DNA from: CAYFIW01 sp964343265
Lineage (GTDB): Bacteria > Chloroflexota > Dehalococcoidia > Lucifugimonadales > UBA826
Reading direction: 5' to 3'
Length of the DNA: 32,720 nt
NCBI GenBank assembly: GCA_964343265.1
Contig: CAYFIW010000016.1
Location: 1 to 32,720, forward strand
In this document: piece by piece, positions 7,772 to 15,833 of the stretch
Layout of the letters: each line of letters begins with the position of its first letter
Numbering within the stretch: the first letter of the stretch is position 1
Position numbers and translations under genes: made by a program
Notes under the pieces: model-generated
The model's input: only the letters and a program-made list of their open reading frames with translations
The model's database searches: none
What the model was told of the DNA's origin: nothing

Positions 7772-8651
7772 TTCTAGAAGGCCTCATTTTCATTTTATGT
7801 TGACGCAATCCGGGTAAACCAAGGTCACCTGCATCATTAACTAAAGAATGATCTAATAATTCAGAAAACACTTTCCACCTCAAATATTCCGATAATCCAT
7901 CAATTTGAGTGTCCGTTTTTACCACAAAGAAACATCCAACCTTATTGCTTATAGGCCCAGCCAACGCGAATCCTCTAAGAGAACCAGATACACTAACTTG
8001 CCATCCACGTAGTTCGGATCTACTAAATTCATAAAATCTTTTGAGAGAAGACATGGTATAACCCCAATCCAAAAGAAACTCTCTTTTCCTTCCTTGGTTT
8101 TTTCTCCAATCTTTCAGTAGGTTTTCAGCTGGCTTTAAGTCCTGTGATTGAATTTCATTAAAGACTGGATCTAGTCTCGCAACCCTATTTATCTTTTTCC
8201 TTAGGTCTCTAAATTCCCTACCTTTCTTGTCAAAAACTTTTTGAGGCTCATATAAATAATCTCTATCTTTAAGCTTATATTTCAGGGATTCCCCGAATCG
8301 ATTAGAAAGAAATTCTAGATCTGACTCATCCACCCATAAAATCCGTAAGTCAGACTGTTGAGTATGCATAATTAGGTAATCTATAACCTCATTTAGCCAT
8401 TCAACTGAATTATCATTAAGAGAGACTGGAGGTATAAGCAGATCCAGACGTTCTTCACGTCTATTCGTCACTTTCTGAGCAATGATTGTGAATGAGGGTT
8501 GCTCATATATATACACTGGTCGCGAAGGCAAAAGACTATAAAGGTTCAAAAAAGGTGGGAAATAACACCAGGATTCCTTTCCTGCTGAAGCAAACATATC
8601 CTTTAGATAACCATTATCTGAAGGTGAAATCAGTCTGAAATCAGAAAACAT
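7716..8651 (-). CDS. DUF2156 protein (phosphatidylglycerol lysyltransferase C-terminal-like, GNAT fold)
   Basis: A 311-residue protein resembling the soluble DUF2156/LPG-synthase C-terminal domain, a tandem GNAT fold. In its best-known relatives (MprF) this domain transfers an aminoacyl group from tRNA to a lipid; the acceptor of stand-alone members is mostly unknown. Family features seen: an N-terminal FRLISPSDNGYLKDMF segment, WCYFPPFLNLYS as the counterpart of the conserved serine/aromatic stretch, and DYLYEPQKVFDKKGREF leading into RDLRKKINR, the signature basic helix. No MprF-like membrane helices are present, so it is probably cytoplasmic. It lies 21 bases after bpsA on the same strand and is very likely co-transcribed. 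The last residues (from about IDNVYSV) are encoded by the inverted repeat that ends the operon. Family assignment is fairly sure; function is not. Confidence 0.72.
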   Translation of the reverse strand: MFSDFRLISPSDNGYLKDMFASAGKESWCYFPPFLNLYSLLPSRPVYIYEQPSFTIIAQKVTNRREERLDLLIPPVSLNDNSVEWLNEVIDYLIMHTQQSDLRILWVDESDLEFLSNRFGESLKYKLKDRDYLYEPQKVFDKKGREFRDLRKKINRVARLDPVFNEIQSQDLKPAENLLKDWRKNQGRKREFLLDWGYTMSSLKRFYEFSRSELRGWQVSVSGSLRGFALAGPISNKVGCFFVVKTDTQIDGLSEYLRWKVFSELLDHSLVNDAGDLGLPGLRQHKMKMRPSRIDNVYSVNLTRTGSKKYE

Positions 8652-8672
8652 TCTTACTACTTACTGTTGGGA

Positions 8673-9671
8673 CTATTTTTGATCCGCAGTATAGATTCTT
8701 CCCATGTCGATATTATTCAATGGTTTAGAATCCCTCGTCGTCACACAACGTATCATACTACTGAATCCAGCATTCATTTGGTTACCTACGTACCTATTAA
8801 AATGTGGCGTCATTTCTTGAACCACCAAACCCATTTCCAAAATAGCACCAAACCCTTCAAGCATTCGATCTGGAGACTTGGAACCAAACGATACAAAAGC
8901 CTTCCTTCCTACGCCACGCATAAGCATAGAAACACCTGAGCTTACAAATAATCGCAAACCATCCACTGTGTAGGGGGGATCTGTAAAAAAGACATCATAG
9001 CTTTCCATATAAGGTACAGGAATGCCATCACGCAAATCGCATTCTACAGTTTCTATGTCCAAACCAATTTCGATAGACACTTCCTTTACAAATTTCAATA
9101 TCCTTTTATCCACATCAAACAAAGTTATCTTTGATGCTTTTATTCCAAATTCTGACATGAAAATGCCCAATGCCAAGCTCGTCAGATCATCATCACCCAC
9201 AAATGCTATTTTTCTTCCTTCGACCGAATCGTTGTCATGTAAGTACGCCGCTCTTAAGGCTAAGCTCGTTGCATCAACATGTGACTGATCCATAGAAAAA
9301 TCAGGTGAAGGCCTGCCCTTTTGCATATCCAAGATTTTTTCTACTAACGGGTCAATCCAATCCGCCATTTGATAACCCGACACAAGTTTAGGTAATCTGC
9401 TTGTAATACTCCCGCATTCAAGAATTTCTATACCATTAGAAGTAAGAACCACTCCTCCCCTCCTTTCACAAACTCCCATCTTCTCCAGAGCACGCCTGAC
9501 TGCCGAAACTACCGGTACCGCAATAGAAACATTTGCAGATAATTCATGAATAGGAATAGGACCAAATCTGTATATATTAACGAGAATATTTCTGATCCCC
9601 TCTTCACCTTCATCAATCGATACATCTCTCGATACCTCAGAAATAAGGTTGTCAAAATTATACTTCTCCAC
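8673..9671 (-). CDS. bpsA: N4-bis(aminopropyl)spermidine synthase (branched-polyamine synthase, BpsA/DUF43)
   Basis: A 332-residue member of the BpsA family, which adds two aminopropyl groups from decarboxylated S-adenosylmethionine to N4 of spermidine, giving a quaternary branched polyamine. After an N-terminal winged-helix-like region (about 22-85), DMDQ-type motif SMDQSHVDATSLALR (126-140) and the Rossmann-like VGDDDLTSLAL (158-168) follow. TDPPYTVDGLRLF (230-242) contains the DPPY catalytic motif, and PHFNRYVGNQMNAGFSSM matches the family's C-terminal signature. Length is close to archaeal BpsA (about 350). The family is best studied in Thermococcus and other thermophiles; its presence in a low-G+C genome with marine-type genes is notable. 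It starts three bases after the epimerase stop and is followed by the DUF2156 gene. No decarboxylase (speD/speA) lies in the window. Confidence 0.88.
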   Translation of the reverse strand: MEKYNFDNLISEVSRDVSIDEGEEGIRNILVNIYRFGPIPIHELSANVSIAVPVVSAVRRALEKMGVCERRGGVVLTSNGIEILECGSITSRLPKLVSGYQMADWIDPLVEKILDMQKGRPSPDFSMDQSHVDATSLALRAAYLHDNDSVEGRKIAFVGDDDLTSLALGIFMSEFGIKASKITLFDVDKRILKFVKEVSIEIGLDIETVECDLRDGIPVPYMESYDVFFTDPPYTVDGLRLFVSSGVSMLMRGVGRKAFVSFGSKSPDRMLEGFGAILEMGLVVQEMTPHFNRYVGNQMNAGFSSMIRCVTTRDSKPLNNIDMGRIYTADQK

Positions 9672-9674
9672 TGT

Positions 9675-10601
9675 TTATTCTATAGGACCTATACGTCCCG
9701 GCTCATGGAGAATCTCCACTACACCTGATCTAAACTTGACCTCTGAATCGTCCTCCGGACTGTATCCTAAAATCTGTCTAGCGTTCGACAAAGACCAGAA
9801 CGCACGGGTGTTATTACTTATCCCATATACCACTTGCCATGGCACTCCATATTCATTTTCAATATTTACCACATCAATGCTCTTTTGAAACAACTGTGTA
9901 ATGTCCCTGGGGCTTATATATGCCCCTAGATCTCTTTTAAATGCTGATGGTTTACCTCGATAAATATCAGTACTTAAATCCCTTGGAGCCCCAATTCTTA
10001 TCATCACAACACCCATTTTCCTGCTAGTTTGCAGATTTCCACCTAGTAGATTCCCCGTAGCGGCACTCCCAGATGCTCCATCACCACCTTCTCCCATACC
10101 TCCACTGGCAAAAAGGAATCCCATATGCTCATAGGTAGCTTTGGCCCAACCATAGAAATTATCTGAAAGTGGAAGGTCATACGGCTTCACAATATCCATG
10201 GACCCTCTATGCAACAAGGCATGCTCATACCAGTCAGCAGCGTGATTAGAACTAGCCATCACAACTCGGTCAACCCCATTGTCATAGGCAGTGCGAAACA
10301 CATTGTAGGCCATTTCAACGTTTTGTTTCTCGTCTTGAAATTGATCTAAAGGATCACCTGTTCTTCCCTTGTATGCTAGATGGACTACAGCGCCAACCCC
10401 TTCAAATAAGTGACTATATTTTTCTCTATCAGGATCAATCAGATCAACGATATGAACTCCATCTACTGACTCACCTCGCCGGTTAACATCTCTTGTATCC
10501 ACAAGGACAGTTTCATAACGATCTTTCATAGATGCCAACATCTGGTCTGCAACATAACCTGTAGCGCCCGTAATCAAAATTTTTTTCGTTTTCTGCGCCA
10601 T
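9675..10601 (-). CDS. NAD-dependent epimerase/dehydratase family protein (uronate dehydrogenase-like)
   Basis: A 308-residue extended SDR with ILITGATGYVADQML (nucleotide-binding GxxGxxA) near the N-terminus, VVMASSNHAADW (active-site serine region) and YGWAK (catalytic Tyr/Lys). The Ser-Asn-His pattern resembles uronate dehydrogenase-type members, which oxidise sugar acids, but that is a weak basis. The frame extends to a GTG at 10640; the ATG at 10601 is chosen because GGAG stands seven bases before it and the extension is not conserved-looking. A Gly/Ser-rich insertion (SGGMGEGGDGASGSAATGN) interrupts the segment just after the catalytic helix, where relatives have a plain helix. It is the first gene of the tight epimerase-bpsA-DUF2156 run. 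The 280 bases upstream show no gene; a weak -10 TCTAAT lies about 30 bases before the ATG. Confidence 0.82.
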   Translation of the reverse strand: MAQKTKKILITGATGYVADQMLASMKDRYETVLVDTRDVNRRGESVDGVHIVDLIDPDREKYSHLFEGVGAVVHLAYKGRTGDPLDQFQDEKQNVEMAYNVFRTAYDNGVDRVVMASSNHAADWYEHALLHRGSMDIVKPYDLPLSDNFYGWAKATYEHMGFLFASGGMGEGGDGASGSAATGNLLGGNLQTSRKMGVVMIRIGAPRDLSTDIYRGKPSAFKRDLGAYISPRDITQLFQKSIDVVNIENEYGVPWQVVYGISNNTRAFWSLSNARQILGYSPEDDSEVKFRSGVVEILHEPGRIGPIE

Positions 10602-10881
10602 ATTCGTTCTCCAAAAATGTTTTTGAATTAGACAAATCACCTAAATTTTCAAGCAAATTTGTATCGCGGGCAATCAAATTTTGAAATCTAACCAATTAAA
10701 TCGAAGCAAAATGAGAACCACCCGGTCACATAGGCTGTCGAGGACATATACAATCCATTTTGGACAGGTAGTAAATCTTGGCTTTCCTCTAACCTATAAC
10801 AATGTTATCCCAGACGCAAATTCAGTTACTTAGCGTTATCGAGACAGAATCAGAACTGCTACCAAATGGATAAGTTAACAC

Positions 10882-11949
10882 CTATCCCTCTCTAGGGAAC
10901 CAATAACATCCATATGTTTCCACGCAGTGAGCGCAGTGTGCAACCAAATGACCAGGAGACACTTCTCTCAATTCCAATTCATTAGCATCACAAGCTGGAT
11001 CTGGAGTAGGGCACAATGGATCATAACTGCAAGCAGACGGAGGCGACATCGGACTAGGTACTCCACCTCTAAGTACGATCCTCTCTCTTTCCGCCTCTAT
11101 TAATGGATCTGGTACTGGAACTGCAGATAACAACGCTTTGGTATATGGGTGAACCGGATTCTCATACAATTCATTCCTTTCCGCTATCTCCACTATATGT
11201 CCTAAATACATCACAGCAATTCTGTCACTTATGTGTTTAACCACAGATAAGTCATGAGCGATAAATAGATAAGTAAGATCTAGCTCTTCTTGTAAATCTT
11301 CAAGCAGGTTAATAACCTGTGCCTGAATAGACACATCCAAGGCCGACACGGGTTCGTCACAAACTATAAAGCTCGGGCTTACCGCCAAAGCCCTAGCGAT
11401 ACCTATTCTTTGCCTCTGTCCCCCACTAAATTCGTGTGGATATCTATCGGCCATATAAGGACTGAGGCCAACAGTAGTTAACAATTCAGAAACTCTATCT
11501 GCGTACTCGCCTTTCCCAGAAGTAAGTTTATGTATACGAAGTGGCTCACCGACAATATCTCCACAGGTCATCCTTGGATTGAGTGACCCATATGGATCCT
11601 GGAAAATAATCTGCATCTCCCTCCGCATCTGCCTCATCTGCTTTTTATTCATCCCCGATACCTCAGTCCCATCGAAGGTTACGGTTCCATCAGTGATATC
11701 GTATAGTTGGAGGATAGACCTACCAGTGGTCGTTTTCCCACAGCCACTCTCTCCGACAAGTCCCAGAGTCTCTCCCTTATATATATCAAATGTCACATCA
11801 TCAACAGCCTTGATGTCAGCAACTTTTTTCTGAAAAACCAATCCTGCCGTGACTGGAAAATACATCTTTAGACCGTTAATCTGAACTAGAACTTCACCTC
11901 TATCCACTGATCCAGTTGTTTTCGTATCGTCACTGTTTGCTGTAACCAT
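10882..11949 (-). CDS. Oligopeptide/dipeptide ABC transporter ATPase, OppF/DppF type
   Basis: A 355-residue ABC ATPase with Walker A GESGCGKTTTGRS, signature FSGGQRQRIGIARAL, Walker B FIVCDEPVSALD and the switch His in LFIAHDLSVVKH. An oligo_HPY C-terminal domain begins at NPVHPYTKALLSAVP. It would power import of peptides or other small solutes with a partner ATPase and two permeases. The partner ATPase is the upstream gene, 56 bases away, but no permease or binding protein is in the window. The C-terminal tail holds six cysteines with spacing C-x5-C-x6-C-x18-C-x2-C-x5-C and ends in YGCYWFPREG, matching the partner exactly. Four such cysteines are known to hold an Fe-S cluster in some DppD proteins; the extra two and the WFPR end are unusual. 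GGAG lies seven bases before the ATG. Confidence 0.9.
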   Translation of the reverse strand: MVTANSDDTKTTGSVDRGEVLVQINGLKMYFPVTAGLVFQKKVADIKAVDDVTFDIYKGETLGLVGESGCGKTTTGRSILQLYDITDGTVTFDGTEVSGMNKKQMRQMRREMQIIFQDPYGSLNPRMTCGDIVGEPLRIHKLTSGKGEYADRVSELLTTVGLSPYMADRYPHEFSGGQRQRIGIARALAVSPSFIVCDEPVSALDVSIQAQVINLLEDLQEELDLTYLFIAHDLSVVKHISDRIAVMYLGHIVEIAERNELYENPVHPYTKALLSAVPVPDPLIEAERERIVLRGGVPSPMSPPSACSYDPLCPTPDPACDANELELREVSPGHLVAHCAHCVETYGCYWFPREG

Positions 11950-12005
11950 TTTTTCTCCGCGTTAATTATCTAAGGTAATAATCAATTTACTATACTTCAG
12001 AAAGT

Positions 12006-13019
12006 CTATTCGCTTCTTGGAAACCATTTGCAGCCATATTCTTCTTCACAAGCGGAGCAAAACGAAACCCAGTGGTTTGGTTCTACTTCCCTTAAGACTG
12101 GTTCCATAGTCCTGCAATCAGAAGTAGGTTCGGAACAATTAGATTCAAACCCGCATCCTGCCGGTCTATTGCCAAGATCTGGGGGCATACCTTCAATAGC
12201 TTCCAATCTGACTCTTTCATCATCACTTGCATCCAACCTAGGAACAGATCTCAACAACCCGATCGTATAGGGATGCAATGGATTCTGGTAAATTTCTACA
12301 GCTGAGGCTGTCTCAACGATCTTACCGGCGTACATCACTATAACTCGGTCAGCATAACGTGCTACCACTCCCAAGTTGTGGGTGATTATTATCTGGGCCG
12401 TCCCTAACTCCTCCGAAAGATCTCTCATTAATTCAAGAATTTGAGCTTGAATGGTCACATCAAGAGCTGTTGTTGGCTCGTCTGCAATAATTAATTTAGG
12501 ATTACAGCTAAGAGCCATAGCAATCATAACCCTCTGCCTCATACCACCACTAAACTGGTGGGGATAATCATCTAATCTCTGCATAGCATCTGGTATTCCC
12601 ACCATAGTGAGAAGCTCTGCAGCCCGCTCTGAAGCCTGCTCCTGGTTCATATCCTGGTGAAGTTCAAGAGTTTCAGTTAATTGCCTTCCAATAGTCAATA
12701 CAGGATTCAAAGAAGTCATGGGTTCTTGAAACACCATGGCTATTTTGTTTCCCCTGATTTCTCTCATTTCCTTATCATCGAGATTTACAAGGTCTTCACC
12801 CTCAAAAAGAACTTCTCCGTCCACTATCCTTCCTGGAGGCTGAGGGATAAGTCTCATTATGGACATCGCCCCAACGCTTTTTCCGCATCCACTTTCACCT
12901 ACAATACCAACTACTTCCCCTTCTTCTATCTCATAGGATATGCCATCTACTGCTTTAACAACCCCGTCAGGGGTAAAAAAGTGCGTTTTGAGGTTTTTAA
13001 CCTCCAACAATGTGGCCAT
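12006..13019 (-). CDS. Oligopeptide/dipeptide ABC transporter ATPase, OppD/DppD type
   Basis: A 337-residue ABC ATPase with Walker A GESGCGKSVGAMS, signature FSGGMRQRVMIAMAL, Walker B LIIADEPTTALD and IITHNLGVVARYADR. The HPY region starts NPLHPYTIGLLRSVP. It forms the expected D/F heterodimer with the downstream ATPase. The C-terminal tail repeats the partner's cysteine spacing (C-x5-C-x6-C-x18-C-x2-C-x5-C) and ends YGCKWFPRSE. GGAG stands seven bases before the ATG. No permease or substrate-binding protein is adjacent: upstream is a kinase-like gene after about 105 bases. The transported compound therefore cannot be guessed from context. Confidence 0.9.
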   Translation of the reverse strand: MATLLEVKNLKTHFFTPDGVVKAVDGISYEIEEGEVVGIVGESGCGKSVGAMSIMRLIPQPPGRIVDGEVLFEGEDLVNLDDKEMREIRGNKIAMVFQEPMTSLNPVLTIGRQLTETLELHQDMNQEQASERAAELLTMVGIPDAMQRLDDYPHQFSGGMRQRVMIAMALSCNPKLIIADEPTTALDVTIQAQILELMRDLSEELGTAQIIITHNLGVVARYADRVIVMYAGKIVETASAVEIYQNPLHPYTIGLLRSVPRLDASDDERVRLEAIEGMPPDLGNRPAGCGFESNCSEPTSDCRTMEPVLREVEPNHWVSFCSACEEEYGCKWFPRSE

Positions 13020-13124
13020 TCGATTACTCCAAACTATGTTTTCTAAAATCTTAATTACGCATTATGGTGTCAACACACACAATGGTCAACAACAAACTAC
13101 CATATTAACAGGTTATTAAAAAGA

Positions 13125-13856
13125 TCATTCTCCAATTGGGCCTATTATCTTACCTTCCTCAAGAGCATGCAGTCCGCCTATTACTAGATCTCTTGCATAT
13201 TCAAGGCTTACCTCACTTGTGTTCACAACAAGATGATATAAGTCAGGTCTGTCCGGTTCGTCTAAACCAAAAAACTTCTGAAAATAATAGGTACGAGCGG
13301 AATCCCTGTTTTGAATCATAATCTCCGCTACATCATGATCGAGCTTTTCACGCTCCATTATTGTTTTTATCCTATCCTCTCGATGGGCGATAACGCCTAC
13401 TCGTAGGACATTTGGCAAGTCATTAAGTATCACGTGCCCCCCCCTTCCCACAAACACCACATTTCCTTCAGCTGCCATGTCCATCATCGTAGTATGAATG
13501 GCCTCTATATAAGTATCATCCTCTAACTCGTGACCTTTTGTTATAACCGGTTGAGGTATATCTTCATATTCTTCAGTTAAGAAAGCAGCCACACCAGGAC
13601 CAAAATATGGATCTCCACCCGCGCCAGTTACAGCTGATCTTTCCAGAATTCTTTGAACCAACCTTAACCATCTTTCGGTTCTGGTTGGGGGTCTATCTTC
13701 CCTTTGCTGTAACGCCTCAACAGTTGCCCCCAGTTCTTTCGCAACGTTGGACAAAAAGATACGATCAACGTAGTCCGCACCGAGTTTCTCTGCAATCATC
13801 GGTCCCAAGCTACGTGCCCCACCTCCCGACATTCCTCCTAAAGTAATTACTGACAT
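13125..13856 (-). CDS. Cytidylate kinase-like family protein
   Basis: A 243-residue protein of the cytidylate-kinase-like family (AAK-like NTPase fold). The N-terminal GGMSGGGARSLGPMIAEKLG is a modified P-loop with no GKS/GKT ending, as is normal for this family. DYVDRIFLSNVAKELG follows, as does VVFVGRGGHVILND, the counterpart of the family's second strand. Then comes a lid-like segment RIKTIMEREKLDHDVAEIM with basic residues. The true phosphate acceptor of this family is not established; it is distinct from Cmk proper. GGGAGG lies six bases before the ATG. It stands between apt and the ABC ATPases on the same strand, separated by about 130 and 105 bases, so operon membership is uncertain. 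Confidence 0.78.
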   Translation of the reverse strand: MSVITLGGMSGGGARSLGPMIAEKLGADYVDRIFLSNVAKELGATVEALQQREDRPPTRTERWLRLVQRILERSAVTGAGGDPYFGPGVAAFLTEEYEDIPQPVITKGHELEDDTYIEAIHTTMMDMAAEGNVVFVGRGGHVILNDLPNVLRVGVIAHREDRIKTIMEREKLDHDVAEIMIQNRDSARTYYFQKFFGLDEPDRPDLYHLVVNTSEVSLEYARDLVIGGLHALEEGKIIGPIGE

Positions 13857-13986
13857 ATCAGGCCTCCCAAATAGTCTGCGGTTTCAATACTCATATTTTG
13901 TAGATCACTGCGATGGCTATTCTTGGAAAAGTAAAACTTCTTACCTATAATTATATGTAGAAGAACGAACGCCTCAGAAGATAAAA

Positions 13987-14496
13987 TTAATATTTCATCA
14001 CTGACACTATTTTATCATCAAGATTCTGACCTGTGCGTAATTTCGTGATCTCCATCAGAACACAAACTCCGACAACTTCTGCTCCCATGGATTCAACCAG
14101 GTCAAGAGCAGCCTCTGCCGTCCCTCCGGTGGCAATTATATCGTCCACCAGTACGACTTTTTGTCCGGGTGTTATGGCATCCCTGTGTATTTCAATCACA
14201 TCGGTGCCATACTCCAAGTCATAAGAGAGACGTTTTGTCGTGTGGGGCAATTTACCTTCTTTTCTAATAGGCACAAAAGGAACAGCTAATCTCAAGGAAA
14301 TGGGCGCACCAAATATAAAACCCCTTGATTCTATGGAAACCACAATATCAGGTTCTAGAGTGGCAGCAATTTTTGCCATATGACCCACCGCATTCTCAAA
14401 TGCCTCTGGGTCTGCAAGTAGTGGAGTTATGTCTTTGAAAGATATTCCATCTCTAGGGAAATTCTCTATGCTCCTTATGTAGTCTCTTAGATCCAT
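13987..14496 (-). CDS. apt: Adenine phosphoribosyltransferase
   Basis: A 169-residue type I phosphoribosyltransferase that converts adenine and PRPP to AMP in purine salvage. The PRPP loop VVLVDDIIATGGTAEAA is intact, FPRDGISFKDITPLL is the Apt N-terminal signature, and SIESRGFIFGAPISLRL and VPIRKEGKLPHTT (the flexible loop) are both present. Length matches bacterial Apt (about 170-180). No close ribosome binding site is seen before the ATG. The first 14 codons are typical of Apt, so the start is probably right. Confidence 0.95.
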   Translation of the reverse strand: MDLRDYIRSIENFPRDGISFKDITPLLADPEAFENAVGHMAKIAATLEPDIVVSIESRGFIFGAPISLRLAVPFVPIRKEGKLPHTTKRLSYDLEYGTDVIEIHRDAITPGQKVVLVDDIIATGGTAEAALDLVESMGAEVVGVCVLMEITKLRTGQNLDDKIVSVMKY

Positions 14497-14815
14497 ATGT
14501 ATTTCTAACCTGATTTAGTCATTTGTTCCAGTAACATCTGCGAAGCTACCTCAGATGTAATTTAAAACGGTTGGGGTGTTTTTCTGAAGACATAATCTTC
14601 ACTTTTCTTTCCTGTTTAAAAAGCTTCATGAATGCCCACTTATTATTATAGGAGATCATTTTCCCTTGCATCAGAAAACTAATAGAACCCTGAATTGATG
14701 ATTGGGATAAACAAGTATTAGAAACCAATTGAATAAACCCAGTGTTTATTGATTCAATTTTTATGGAAATCAATTTGCCCAATAAGACATTCACAATAAA
14801 GCGAGGATTTGTCTA
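14497..14815. other. Intergenic region between apt and the NIPSNAP-like gene, with a leader hairpin
   Basis: The 319 bases between divergent genes contain an AT-rich stretch with a bulged hairpin at 14727-14759: AATTG then AATAAAC pair with GTTTATT and CAATT around a CCAGT loop, with a four-base bulge. It lies about 57 bases before the plus-strand ATG, so it could be a leader structure. A minus-strand frame opens from a GTG at 14794 to 14546 (82 codons, containing LSQSSIQGSISFLMQGKMI, faintly like a helix-turn-helix). It has no ribosome binding site and no recognised family, and the hairpin falls inside it, so I do not call it a gene. Confidence 0.45.
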
Positions 14816-15463
14816 ATGATCACGGAGGAAAGAAAATCTATAGTTTCTGCTGGGTCAATAGATGAATATTTAACCCTATGCCAAAACACAATATGGCCGT
14901 CTCTTAGGGCTTCGAGTGGAAGAGTGCTTTGTATGATTAATGGAATGATCGGAAGACCAAGATCTCACATGTTGCAGATGACGGCCTACCAAGACCTAGA
15001 ATCCTGGCAAACAGCCCAAGGTGCTTGGAGTATAGAACGTGACTCGCTACTGGAAAAAGAATCAGTGAGAATATTAAGGTCAGTATCATCGCGTCCCAAA
15101 GATACTATCCCTCCTGAAGACAGACGCCCTGTATATGGATATCGTAGATTTTTAATTTCTCCTAACGATCTTTCAGAATTTGTTACGTGTTCTGAGGAAG
15201 GTATATGGCCAAGGATCGAAAAAATGGGGGCATCCATACTAGGAATGTGGACCCCAATGGCATCCAGTTCTCCATTAGAAGTGGTATTACTAACTGGCTA
15301 TAATGGACCCTCACACTGGGAAGAAACACGATTTGACAGTCGCACGGATGAAGTCGACGTTGATGTAGATGAATTATGGAGCCGAGAAGAAGCTTTACGC
15401 GAAAGAAGGGCACAACTCACTCAAGAGACTTGGGTCGAAATGATGAAATCCACAGATTTCTAG
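14816..15463 (+). CDS. NIPSNAP-like protein with two tandem ferredoxin-fold repeats
   Basis: A 215-residue soluble protein with two similar halves. Repeat 1 (about 14-75) contains DEYLTLCQNTIWPSLRASSG and repeat 2 (about 115-175) contains SEFVTCSEEGIWPRIEKMG. Each is followed by a Gly/Met-rich strand and a turn ending in a W (DLESWQTAQG; GPSHWEETRF). This is the pattern of NIPSNAP/dimeric alpha-beta-barrel proteins that here probably fold as a pseudo-dimer. Such proteins range from monooxygenases to ligand-binding or catabolic accessory proteins; the job here is unknown. The C-terminus (from about 180) is highly acidic then basic (DEVDVDVDELW, REEALRERRAQ). GAGG lies about nine bases before the ATG. 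A second small member of the same fold follows 48 bases later. Confidence 0.65.
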   Translation: MITEERKSIVSAGSIDEYLTLCQNTIWPSLRASSGRVLCMINGMIGRPRSHMLQMTAYQDLESWQTAQGAWSIERDSLLEKESVRILRSVSSRPKDTIPPEDRRPVYGYRRFLISPNDLSEFVTCSEEGIWPRIEKMGASILGMWTPMASSSPLEVVLLTGYNGPSHWEETRFDSRTDEVDVDVDELWSREEALRERRAQLTQETWVEMMKSTDF

Positions 15464-15511
15464 GAAAACTACTCTACACTTACACCATAAAAAAAGACAC
15501 GGGAGACGAAA

Positions 15512-15796
15512 ATGATTGGGGTGTTAACTCATCACTGGGCAAAAGAAGGGTCATTTGAAAAAGCAAAAACCTTACTGATAGGAAACGGTGAAGCTCAGAG
15601 CAAGGCTCCAGGTTTTGTGAGCCGGACAACATTATATTCTAGGTCTCATTCTCGACAAATCACTTCATTGGTGTTGTGGGAAAGCGATGAGATTTACGAT
15701 GATTGGAAAACTAGCCCAGAAAGAAGTGCAGCTATGACTGGAGCTAACCTGCTTTGGGAATCATCCCCAGTTTCTGAAAGATTTGATATCAGTTAA
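15512..15796 (+). CDS. Small ABM-type dimeric alpha-beta-barrel protein
   Basis: A 94-residue protein resembling antibiotic-biosynthesis-monooxygenase (ABM) domains: an N-terminal strand and helix (MIGVLTHHWAKEGSFEKAKT), a central APGFVSRTTLYSR strand, and ITSLVLWESDEIYDDWKTSP, the typical WES...W ABM end. These fold as homodimers; members include cofactor-free monooxygenases, haem-degrading and unknown enzymes. GGGAG stands five bases before the ATG. It follows the two-repeat NIPSNAP-like gene by 48 bases and is probably co-transcribed. Convergent fabF ends 37 bases downstream. Confidence 0.68.
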   Translation: MIGVLTHHWAKEGSFEKAKTLLIGNGEAQSKAPGFVSRTTLYSRSHSRQITSLVLWESDEIYDDWKTSPERSAAMTGANLLWESSPVSERFDIS

Positions 15797-15833
15797 GCAC
15801 TAGATACAAAAAGGCTCCTGGGCAACTTACCCG

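Noticed and set aside
14546..14794. Minus-strand 82-codon frame with a faint helix-turn-helix look
   Set aside because: GTG start without a ribosome binding site, no recognised family, and a leader-type hairpin of the plus-strand gene lies inside it; treated as non-coding.
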